A stretch of DNA of 64,000 nucleotides from DATIUV01 sp049322755 (GTDB lineage: Bacteria > Pseudomonadota > Gammaproteobacteria > Burkholderiales > UBA6910). Below are positions 35,999-43,130 of the stretch, one piece after another. The stretch is from positions 1 to 64,000 of the forward strand of contig JBMOQX010000052.1 in assembly GCA_049322755.1 (NCBI GenBank), in the 5' to 3' direction. A program made the position numbers and the translations under genes. Position 1 is the stretch's first letter, and the number at the start of each line of letters is the position of its first letter. The notes under the pieces are model-generated. The model was not told the origin of the DNA. It saw only the letters and a list, made by a program, of their open reading frames with translations, and made no database searches.

Positions 35999-36871
35999 TT
36001 AGTCACTTCTGCCTTCGGTCTTCCTCAGCAGCCGCGCCAGAAACTCGTGCGCCTTCACCGCTTGGCTCGCGGCAGTGAACACCGCCCGCTTGTCATTCTT
36101 CAGGATGCGCAGCCAACTGCTGACGTAGCTGGCGTGGCCGTCGAGAGTGGCGTCGACCAATCCGATATCCGCGATCAGAAAGGCGCTGCCGAGCTCGGCG
36201 ATCAGCTCTTCGAAAGCGTAAGCCTCTGAGCCGAATCGGCCGCTGAAGTCCCGATTCAGCCGCGAAGGATGACCGGTCCAATGGGTGAGCTCGTGGAGCG
36301 CCACTCCGTAGAAGGCCTCCGCCGAGATGAAGCGGCTACGCTCCGGCAGACAAATTTCATCGTCTTGCGGGCTATAGAATGCCCGCGTGCCCCCTTCGAT
36401 GATGCGGGCCTTGCTTCCCGCGATGACGGCTTCGGCTGCTGCGATCGGTGCAAAGGTTTCCGAGGGCTCTTCAGCGTCGGCGATTCCGTCGATCTGGTCG
36501 AGATTGAAGACCCAGAACGGTCGAACAATCGGGAATGCGTGCGACCGCTTGTCCTCGCCCTCAGCTTGCTCGTCCACGACTTCTGCACTCGCGTAGAACA
36601 CACCGAGCGTCGCTTTCTCTCCGCGCCTGACATGTCCGCCAAGCTCCCGGGCTTGCTTGAACGTGAGCCAGGCCGGTGAGCTGTAACCGCATGCCTGTGC
36701 GGTAAGCCACAGGTTCACCGTGTTCACGCCGCGATAGCGAGCGCTAGTCTTGAGATTGAACGGTATCGCTGATGCTGCGGTTGCTCCGCGCCAAAAGGGG
36801 CGGCCCGGTCCTTTGGGAGCCGTCTCAAGCGCCGCAATAATTCGATCGGTGATGGTTTGGTACAGGTCCAT
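35999..36871 (-). CDS. ArdC-like antirestriction protein
   Basis: 290 residues. The N-terminal ssDNA-binding ArdC domain has GRPFWRGATAASAIPFNLKT and YRGVNTVNLWL (about 24-56), PAWLTFKQARELGGHVRRGE follows, and the C-terminal zincin-like domain has HELTHWTGH (His193, Glu194, His197). ArdC proteins protect incoming plasmid DNA from host restriction. Here it is the first cargo gene beside attL, on an island that also encodes its own type I restriction system. No partner in operon. Confidence 0.88.
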   Translation of the reverse strand: MDLYQTITDRIIAALETAPKGPGRPFWRGATAASAIPFNLKTSARYRGVNTVNLWLTAQACGYSSPAWLTFKQARELGGHVRRGEKATLGVFYASAEVVDEQAEGEDKRSHAFPIVRPFWVFNLDQIDGIADAEEPSETFAPIAAAEAVIAGSKARIIEGGTRAFYSPQDDEICLPERSRFISAEAFYGVALHELTHWTGHPSRLNRDFSGRFGSEAYAFEELIAELGSAFLIADIGLVDATLDGHASYVSSWLRILKNDKRAVFTAASQAVKAHEFLARLLRKTEGRSD

Positions 36872-37141
36872 GTTCGTGTCCCTCCGGTGTTTGAAGCCGG
36901 AGCCAACGGATCAACGACGAGGTGTGACCTGGACCAAATGTCCGGGAGGCTAAGCAAAAGTTTATTGCTCGAGTGCTAAGAGACTCCTTTTCTGGTTCCA
37001 AGACCAAAATCCGAAGTGGGGGGTGTCTTTCGAGGGCGAGGGAGGGGTGGCTCTCGCGGGGCGTTTGACCAGCCACTGGTGGCCGAAGAAATCGACACGA
37101 TCCTCTTACAAGGCGAACCCGCCGAACATGGCGAAGGAGAG

Positions 37142-37918
37142 TCAGTTCTTGACGTGGGCTGCCAGCTTGCGGGCAAGCTGCCGCCAAGGCCCCCGGGGCG
37201 CGCGCTGAAGTCGCCTGCACAATAGCGTTGCGATCTCCGCGTCGAGACCCGCGATCGTGCTCTCGTCCACGGCAGCCCATGCCTCCGGGTACCAATAGGG
37301 CGGGTGGGTGGGGTCCCGCGCAACTGCCTCGAGGCGCGCTGTTGGCCCGGCGTCGGAAAACGCATTCAGGACCTCGTCACGCGAGGATGCAGCCTGTGCG
37401 TGCCCTCGTAGCCTTTCTTGATGTGCCCGAGCACGCCGCTGCTTTCGCTCTTCGGCTGCGGCACGCCGAGATTCTTCCTGCGCCGCCAGTTGGGCCGTGT
37501 GGCGAGCGCGCCGCTCGCGGTAATCCATGACACTCGTTGCCGCCAGGCGGTCTTTGTTCAGCGTTCCGAACGGAACGTAAAGGTTTCGGGCTTCGTGAAA
37601 CGCCCAGACGAGCAACTCCTCGCCAAGCGCCGGATCCAGGCGGCGAAGAGCGTTGAGAAGATCTGGGATTCTTGTGGTGCTACCCGCCCGACGTTTACTG
37701 CAGTTCTCGCAGCGGACAAAGAGCTTGATCAAGCCGGCGAGCTCAATGGGCGCGATGGGGATCGCACCGCGAACAAGGTCATCAACAAGGATGCCCACGG
37801 GCGCTGACGCAAGCTGATCGCCAAGGGTCTCCAACGCCCGGCAGTCGCGTTCGTCCGCCCAAACCAAGAGGTCACGCACTAACGCACGCACAGGTGCCCA
37901 GTTCGAACGATCGGGCAT
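37142..37918 (-). CDS. Unknown protein with central coiled coil
   Basis: 258 residues, not recognised. It has an N-terminal helical part, a possible zinc or redox pair in VRCENCSKRR (about 69-78), a strongly charged Arg/Glu/Ala/Gln coiled coil (about 130-175) and a C-terminal part with PPYWYPEAWAAVDESTIAGL. No signal peptide or membrane helix. It lies alone between ardC and the next gene, leftward, with a 270-bp gap before ardC in which I see nothing. Long intact frame and codon pattern support a real gene. Confidence 0.65.
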   Translation of the reverse strand: MPDRSNWAPVRALVRDLLVWADERDCRALETLGDQLASAPVGILVDDLVRGAIPIAPIELAGLIKLFVRCENCSKRRAGSTTRIPDLLNALRRLDPALGEELLVWAFHEARNLYVPFGTLNKDRLAATSVMDYRERRARHTAQLAAQEESRRAAAEERKQRRARAHQERLRGHAQAASSRDEVLNAFSDAGPTARLEAVARDPTHPPYWYPEAWAAVDESTIAGLDAEIATLLCRRLQRAPRGPWRQLARKLAAHVKN

Positions 37919-37954
37919 GGCACTCCCACGCCGGAATCGTAGCGGTGGCGTACC

Positions 37955-38926
37955 CTAGAACTTTCCCTCGCGCACCCTGCGCCGCGGTCCCAGGTTGATA
38001 ACCGGAGCGGGCGTCACAGGGTCATTTTCGAACGGCACCTTCGTCTGTTCCTTGATGGCCTTTGTAGCGATGCTGTCCAGCCCGGCAAGCTTGCCGCTTC
38101 CTCCGAGCGCATCCTTCCCCTCGGCGTAGTACTCGAACCAAGGCAGGCCCGCCTTCGCATACTCTTGCGCAGTCGGCGGGCGGTGCGGCGGAAGGCGCCC
38201 CGCAACCGCATGGTACTGATCGCTATTCAACAGGTGCACAAAGCAGCGCGACGCATGCGACGTGTCCCAAGCGTCTAGGCCGTAGGGGTCATTGTAAAGA
38301 TGCTGCCGCATCAGACCGCCGGGGGCGAGCCCCATATCAGCGCACCCGTTGAGAGGTAGACAAAACAATTCGGCCGACTCTTCGTGCTGCGCCCTCTCGT
38401 AGCGCTCACGCTTCAGTGGGTACGCGATGATCTGCAACCCGCCGAACTCGCCCTCCCCCGTCAGCTGCTCCTCCGCCGTATAGCCTTGGCCGAGCGGCAT
38501 GGCGACGAACTGGCGAATGAGACCCTTTGCGACGCAGAAACCATCCAGCCATGGCTGTTCCGGGGAAACGACGTAGTCCTGCGGTTGTGCCGTCAACCAT
38601 TCGTTCCAAGACGTGCCTGTAACCGCGTTTATCTTTCCTGCAGCGATTTTCAGCGCAAAGGGATAAGCACCCGAGAACCTAATCCAAAGCGCTTCGGCTT
38701 GATACATCGGGAGGAATACACCGCCCCTCAATCGCCACTTCGGAGGCACGCGGTCAGCCACATCGTCAACGTGCCCGAGCGGAAATCTACCCAGCCCCGG
38801 CGGCAGCGGATAATCCCGGTTGTCGTCGGGAATCCTCAACGTCCGCTGAAATTCGACTTTGCACACCGCCTGCCCGTGTACCTCCGGGAAGCGAAATACC
38901 AGTTGGTCGCGGTCGATTTCAATCAT
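37955..38926 (-). CDS. Conserved protein of unknown function paired with an HTH regulator
   Basis: 323 residues. The middle contains GGVFLPMYQAEALWIRF, KIAAGKINAVTGTSW, SPEQPWLDGFCVAKGLIRQF and MPLGQGYTAEEQLTGEGEFG. I recall this set of motifs from an uncharacterised family found widely in bacteria including actinomycetes, but no activity is known to me. No signal peptide or membrane segment. It starts 15 bases after the XRE-type regulator gene, so the two form an operon under the palindromic operator at 39294. Confidence 0.75.
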   Translation of the reverse strand: MIEIDRDQLVFRFPEVHGQAVCKVEFQRTLRIPDDNRDYPLPPGLGRFPLGHVDDVADRVPPKWRLRGGVFLPMYQAEALWIRFSGAYPFALKIAAGKINAVTGTSWNEWLTAQPQDYVVSPEQPWLDGFCVAKGLIRQFVAMPLGQGYTAEEQLTGEGEFGGLQIIAYPLKRERYERAQHEESAELFCLPLNGCADMGLAPGGLMRQHLYNDPYGLDAWDTSHASRCFVHLLNSDQYHAVAGRLPPHRPPTAQEYAKAGLPWFEYYAEGKDALGGSGKLAGLDSIATKAIKEQTKVPFENDPVTPAPVINLGPRRRVREGKF

Positions 38927-38941
38927 TGCGCATCTCCTTCT

Positions 38942-39295
38942 TCACCATTCCCCATCGCGGATCTCGCGCACAATTCTCAGAATCGCGTGCTCCGGCGCGT
39001 CCCGAAGTTGCCGTAACAGATCGCCGAACACTTTCGGGCGCGCCACGATGATGTCCTGTAGCTCTTGGGACACCTTTCCGGCCAAGGCAAGCAGAACGTC
39101 CGGATCTTCCCCCAGGTCAGCCGCAAGGCGCCGTATCGTCGATTCGGACGGCGGAGCCACATCCCCCCGTTCGACCTTGCTCAAGTACGCGGGCTCTACT
39201 CCCACGCGACCCGCCACCTGCCGTAAGGAATACCGCACATCGCTCTCCTGACGGCCCTCACGCGCTCGTCGGACGTACTCGCCAAATCGTGTCAT
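38942..39295 (-). CDS. XRE-family HTH regulator
   Basis: 117 residues from ATG at 39295. The helix-turn-helix is YSLRQVAGRVGVEPAYLSKV (about 22-41) followed by ERGDVAPPSESTIRRLAADLG. A start 12 codons earlier is open, but those codons cover the -10 box and operator, and the family normally begins MTRFGEYVRRAR. The start codon touches the 22-bp palindrome at 39294-39315, which strongly suggests autorepression and a leaderless mRNA. Likely also controls the downstream partner gene. Confidence 0.88.
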   Translation of the reverse strand: MTRFGEYVRRAREGRQESDVRYSLRQVAGRVGVEPAYLSKVERGDVAPPSESTIRRLAADLGEDPDVLLALAGKVSQELQDIIVARPKVFGDLLRQLRDAPEHAILRIVREIRDGEW

Positions 39296-39331
39296 GTGTA
39301 CTATATAGTACACATTCTGACTCTGCGTCAA
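39294..39331 (-). promoter_or_regulatory. Promoter with perfect 22-bp palindromic operator
   Basis: On the minus strand: -35 TTGACG (39331-39326), 18-bp spacer, -10 TATATA (39307-39302). A perfect 22-bp palindrome at 39294-39315 (core GTGTACTATATAGTACAC) is centred on the -10 and reaches into the start codon. A protein bound here would block RNA polymerase directly. Confidence 0.85.
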
Positions 39332-39447
39332 CTCAAAGCGTTAGGTGTTTCCCAGGGGAAGCAACATAACATGGATTTTTCTTTGGCACATTTATCTTGA
39401 CACCTTTCCTTTTTGGTTAGATGATGGTGCCATCATCAACATCCTTA

Positions 39448-40206
39448 ATGACGACAGAGATGGCCCGCCAACCGAAAAAGAAGATCCTCGTGGGGATCTG
39501 GAAGCCGCTGATCGATAAGTTGAGCGAAGCAACTGCAGCGGCTTGCCTGCAGCGCGATGCCTTCCTTGATCGGGTCTTGCGCCACGAAGCGGCCATGCTC
39601 GACAAAGAGATCACTAAGCCGAACTCGGAAGAGGCCAAGGCTTTCCTCTCGCGCCACCTGGCACTTTTGGACCGGCACCCAGTAAGCCTTCATCTGTCCG
39701 AAGAAACGGTGAGCCTGATCGACAAGGTTTGCGGGCGCAAGAACGTCCTCCGTGACTGCTTTGTGAATCGCGTAATTCTCTTTCTTGTCGGCAAACAACC
39801 GGATCTATTCAAGCGTCTCGTTGGTTTTGACTACGACTGGTATCTAAGGGAACACGTCCTCGCCGACTACTCGAGCGAGTTCACCGCGTCATTTTTCCGT
39901 GGAAATTTAAAGGGCATTACCGAGCTGATTTCGGAAGACCCCTTTTGGGCCGTGCGGATGTGCATAGATGCGGCCCAAAGGGAAAAGGATCCGGACGCCG
40001 AACCGGCGCTGCATAGTATCTATATCCCGCAGGAGTTTTTTAAACAGTACGTGCCGAGTGCTCTCGGATTGAACTGCCATCTTGAAGATTTTCTCGTCGA
40101 CGGTCATCCGGCGGCAGAGGCTTTGCGTCAACGCTTGGATGATCTGTTTGACGAACCTGCGGAGTCTGGGCGGGCCGCGCCTGTGCCTGAGGAGACCAAA
40201 GAGTGA
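39448..40206 (+). CDS. Unknown protein with possible ribbon-helix-helix segments
   Basis: 252 residues from ATG at 39448; ATGs at 39421 and 39460 are alternatives, and a TTGACA at 39397-39402 with a weak -10 at 39420 favours the later ones. Two stretches, PKKKILVGIWKPLIDKLSEA and HPVSLHLSEETVSLIDKVCG, each look like a strand followed by two helices as in ribbon-helix-helix proteins; this is weak evidence. The rest is unrecognised. It is translationally coupled (GTGA overlap) to the small gene that follows. Confidence 0.65.
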   Translation: MTTEMARQPKKKILVGIWKPLIDKLSEATAAACLQRDAFLDRVLRHEAAMLDKEITKPNSEEAKAFLSRHLALLDRHPVSLHLSEETVSLIDKVCGRKNVLRDCFVNRVILFLVGKQPDLFKRLVGFDYDWYLREHVLADYSSEFTASFFRGNLKGITELISEDPFWAVRMCIDAAQREKDPDAEPALHSIYIPQEFFKQYVPSALGLNCHLEDFLVDGHPAAEALRQRLDDLFDEPAESGRAAPVPEETKE

Positions 40207-40481
40207 GCCGTACCGCCCACGCCGAAAGGCGCGCACAACAGCGCGCAATCCCCCCGCTCATCGAGCAATGGTTGGAAGAGTTCGGGGAGGAACATTACGA
40301 TGGTCGCGGCGGGCTAGTTCGCTACTTCAGCCGACGTAGCGTGCGCGCAATGGAGCGCAGATTCGGCAGCCGGCCAGTGCGACGCATGGCGGAGTACCTG
40401 AATGCTTATGTGGTGGAAAGCAGCCGCGACGGTACAACCATCACTATCGGGCACAGGACAAGGCGGATTAAACGAACGTAG
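40203..40481 (+). CDS. Small DUF4258-like protein
   Basis: 92 residues, basic, starting with GTG inside the previous stop (GTGA). The pattern AERRAQQRAIPPLIEQWLEE, then YDGRGGLVRYFSRRS, then TITIGHRTRRIKR resembles small DUF4258-type proteins, some of which have a RelE/BrnT-like fold. Together with the coupled upstream gene it could be a toxin-antitoxin-like pair, though the upstream protein is large for an antitoxin. Function unproven. Confidence 0.6.
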   Translation: MSRTAHAERRAQQRAIPPLIEQWLEEFGEEHYDGRGGLVRYFSRRSVRAMERRFGSRPVRRMAEYLNAYVVESSRDGTTITIGHRTRRIKRT

Positions 40482-40492
40482 GAGGGAAAGTG

Positions 40493-41062
40493 ATGACGCA
40501 CCCTATCTCCCAGCCCAACTCAGACGGGCTCGTCGTGGAGCTCGATCAGCTTGAAAAGTGGATCCCACAACTCGAACTCGTCGTGACCGAGCTGAAAGCG
40601 CGCAGGGCGCTCATTGAATCCAGCCTCGACGAGATGACTCGACCGATTCCACAGCCAGGCCCGGATTTGTTACATCCCGCTACCTCCCAGCGGCCCCAGC
40701 TGATCCCGATGGGCTATGTCTATCGCGGACGGCCCGTAAGGTGCTGGGACAAGACTTCAATCTATCTTGGCGTTATGCGGGAAGTTTTCACGGACTTCCC
40801 CGATAAGCAGGAAGCGGTAGCGGCGGCTTTAGCCGCGCACGGCCAGACGCGCTCGTATATATCGCGGACCAGGAATGCGCTTTACACGGAGAAAAGTGAC
40901 GAGTGGATTAACCGCCATTGCGATGCCCTTGTTCCCGGCTGGTTTATTGATAAAAACCTTTGTGGTGGAGCAATGAGGACCAACATCCGTCGAGCTGTAG
41001 CCGCTGTCGGTCTCACGCTGGGCCACGACGTCGTCATCAACTGGCGCGCGCGATGGGCTTGA
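40493..41062 (+). CDS. Unknown island protein
   Basis: 189 residues from the second ATG of ATGATG, eight or so bases after GGAGGG. A short coiled coil (about 15-45) is followed by a Pro-rich linker and a C-terminal part with GYVYRGRPVRCWDKTSIYLG and VPGWFIDKNLCGGAMRTNIR. Not recognised. The same strand and a 10-base gap after the small DUF4258-like gene put the three genes 39448-41062 in one operon, convergent with the defence operon. Confidence 0.65.
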   Translation: MTHPISQPNSDGLVVELDQLEKWIPQLELVVTELKARRALIESSLDEMTRPIPQPGPDLLHPATSQRPQLIPMGYVYRGRPVRCWDKTSIYLGVMREVFTDFPDKQEAVAAALAAHGQTRSYISRTRNALYTEKSDEWINRHCDALVPGWFIDKNLCGGAMRTNIRRAVAAVGLTLGHDVVINWRARWA

Positions 41063-41130
41063 AGACCCTATTTCGTTTGAGCGCTCACCCTAAGGCAACT
41101 CAATACTGCTGCATTCGTCGCAACCCTCGC

Positions 41131-42378
41131 CTACGCTGATGCCCTCCCTACAAGTGAGAGGCGAACAAGCGCTTCAACCGTACGCTTTGCGCGCAATAGT
41201 CTATCCATTTGCTCCCTTGTCGGATGCGGGAGGTCCGCAAGAGTGCGTTTGGCTGGGTGCGCGGACAAATTGCGAATCGGAATGATCTCCTGGAAGAACT
41301 TCATCGACTTCGTCTTAGAAGCAGGTGGGGAGTGACGTTCAAAGACCGGTGACACGACCGCCCAATTCTCCTTCCAGATGGTCTTGAAGTGAGTAAGGTC
41401 CAAGTAAGCAGCAGGCGGAAACCCCGCATTCTCCTTCGATTGACGGTCGCGGCAATCATCCTGGATCTTTGACGGGACACGGCTTAGAAACCACGTTTCT
41501 CCCGCCGCAGCGCGAAGCAAACGATCAGTTAGGCGTGCGATACCCGTTTCTATCTCGCTAAGAAGGCGAGAGGCGTCCTCCCAAGTATTACCCGTCGGCG
41601 GCGGTCCGTCAGCAAGCACCCGTATCAAGTTCTTTGCGAACACCTCATTGTCCCCGGCGGTTATCCCCGGGAAAGCATTACCTAAGGGACCGCTATAAGC
41701 GTCGTGGAGGATTCCGGCGTGTAAAGCAATCACCCTTCCCCGCCAATCCGAACGGCTTGCTGTGGCCATGATAGGTAGTTCGGGGCGTGGCGTTTCGGAG
41801 ACGAAAAGATCGCGCTGGCTGTCTAGCAATCGAATCTCGCCGGATGGTACAGCGAGAACAACCTGAGCATCTCCGAAGCAGCCAATCCCGTTGGCTTGCT
41901 GCAGGAGCAATTCATTTACGCCGCGGAACAACGAAGGATCCCGGAACCCGTAATCAAACGATTCTCGCCGTAATAACACGAGCATTGGATGGGGGTACCG
42001 CGGCAACGCAATCGAATCTGCCCGCACCGCCCGAATCGAAGTTGCCTCGATGCCCAACCCTTGGGCCCACTCGCTGCCGACAATGTGATCGTGACGGATC
42101 TGCTGAAAAGCGATTGCGCCTTCTCGCAATCTGGTCTCCACAGCCGCACGAATTGAGTCATTTGCCAAGAGGTCCGGGCTCCGAATCCAGAAGCCTTGGG
42201 CAGCCCTTATCAAATCGACGATTCGGTCCATGTCGACCGGATCGCCTAGTCGCCCCGGCACCCGGACCGGACTTACATTGAGTCCCTCGCTACCAGCCAA
42301 GGCAACAAAGCGATCATATCCGTCCGGACGATGCTCAACATCGCCAACAACAAGCCGAAGAAGAAGAAGCGTCCTCAT
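41131..42378 (-). CDS. GATase-like sensor fused to Swt1-type HEPN ribonuclease-like domain
   Basis: 415 residues from ATG at 42378 (a TTG four codons earlier is possible). Residues 1-250 have a Rossmann/class I amidotransferase-like layout, including VDLIRAAQGFWIRSPDLLAN and GRVIALHAGILHD near 215 and GDNEVFAKNLIRVLADG, but no catalytic Cys. Residues about 310-410 match the HEPN domain of Swt1-like proteins: YLDLTHFKTIWKENW and IIPIRNLSAHP, where R369 and H374 make the RNase motif Rx4H. HEPN proteins cut RNA in many abortive-infection systems. It is the last gene of the leftward operon hsdM-hsdS-hsdR-peptidase, 50 bases after the peptidase, so a back-up toxic effector role is inferred. Confidence 0.75.
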   Translation of the reverse strand: MRTLLLLRLVVGDVEHRPDGYDRFVALAGSEGLNVSPVRVPGRLGDPVDMDRIVDLIRAAQGFWIRSPDLLANDSIRAAVETRLREGAIAFQQIRHDHIVGSEWAQGLGIEATSIRAVRADSIALPRYPHPMLVLLRRESFDYGFRDPSLFRGVNELLLQQANGIGCFGDAQVVLAVPSGEIRLLDSQRDLFVSETPRPELPIMATASRSDWRGRVIALHAGILHDAYSGPLGNAFPGITAGDNEVFAKNLIRVLADGPPPTGNTWEDASRLLSEIETGIARLTDRLLRAAAGETWFLSRVPSKIQDDCRDRQSKENAGFPPAAYLDLTHFKTIWKENWAVVSPVFERHSPPASKTKSMKFFQEIIPIRNLSAHPAKRTLADLPHPTREQMDRLLRAKRTVEALVRLSLVGRASA

Positions 42379-42428
42379 AGAGGTGGACAATGGATCAGGT
42401 TAGAACGAGGCGAGGACCCCGTTGGCCA

Positions 42429-43130
42429 CTACAAATCCAGCGATGCTCCATGCTGCCGCAGCCAATCCTTCCGCTCGCGGTAGGACGGAAGGACCTTGTC
42501 CACCTCGTTCCAGAAGGCGGCCGTATGGTCGCCGTAGTGGAAGTGGCAGAGCTCGTGGACGATGATGTAGTCGATGATGGTCGCGGGGGCCATCATGCAT
42601 TTCCAGTGGAACGCCAGTTTTCCTGTCGGGGAGCATGAGGCCCAGCGGAAGCCGAGCTCGCGCACGGCCACGCCTTTGGGCTGCACGCCGACCTTTGGAG
42701 CGAAGTAGCCGGCCCGGGCCTCGATCCAGGTCTCTCCACGCGCGATGTAGTAGTCGCGGAAAGCTCGCTGCACGGCTTCGGCGTTGCCTTGGTCGACCAG
42801 CTCTCGGCGCAAACAGAACCGGCCGTTTTTCAGCAAGACGGGTTCTTGCTGGTCTCGGACGAGCTGCAGCCGATACGATCGTCCCAGGTAGAGGAATCCC
42901 TCACCGTTCCGGTACTCGCGGGCCACATGCCGCGCGTTCAGGTCTCGCCACTCCGCGAGAGTCTTGTAGATCCAGTACCGCTTTGTCTCGATCAGATCCT
43001 CGATCCTCGCGTCGGTCAGGCTATCGGGCGCTCTGACAACCACCCGGCCGTCGCGCTCGACCACGATATCAGCCGTCTTTCGGCGACTGCGGATGACTTC
43101 GTAGGGAATTTCCTTGACCTTCGCGCTCAT
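42429..43130 (-). CDS. YgjP/SprT-like M48-type metallopeptidase (DUF45)
   Basis: 233 residues. The zinc motif is VHELCHFHYGDH (His192, Glu193, His196, with His202 as likely third ligand) followed by AFWNEVDKVLPSYRERK, the family's closing motif. The N-terminal 80 residues are the usual beta-rich DUF45 part. Its start overlaps the hsdR stop (ATGA), so it is made with the restriction enzyme. Genes of this family often sit beside type I restriction genes; the substrate is unknown, possibly a restriction subunit or a DNA-bound protein. Confidence 0.88.
   Translation of the reverse strand: MSAKVKEIPYEVIRSRRKTADIVVERDGRVVVRAPDSLTDARIEDLIETKRYWIYKTLAEWRDLNARHVAREYRNGEGFLYLGRSYRLQLVRDQQEPVLLKNGRFCLRRELVDQGNAEAVQRAFRDYYIARGETWIEARAGYFAPKVGVQPKGVAVRELGFRWASCSPTGKLAFHWKCMMAPATIIDYIIVHELCHFHYGDHTAAFWNEVDKVLPSYRERKDWLRQHGASLDL

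Noticed and set aside
39294..39315. Possible relation of the palindrome to controller-protein boxes of type II restriction systems
   Set aside because: The TGTG...CACA layout is similar, but the linked restriction system is type I and lies 2-11 kb away on its own transcript, so a link cannot be claimed from sequence.
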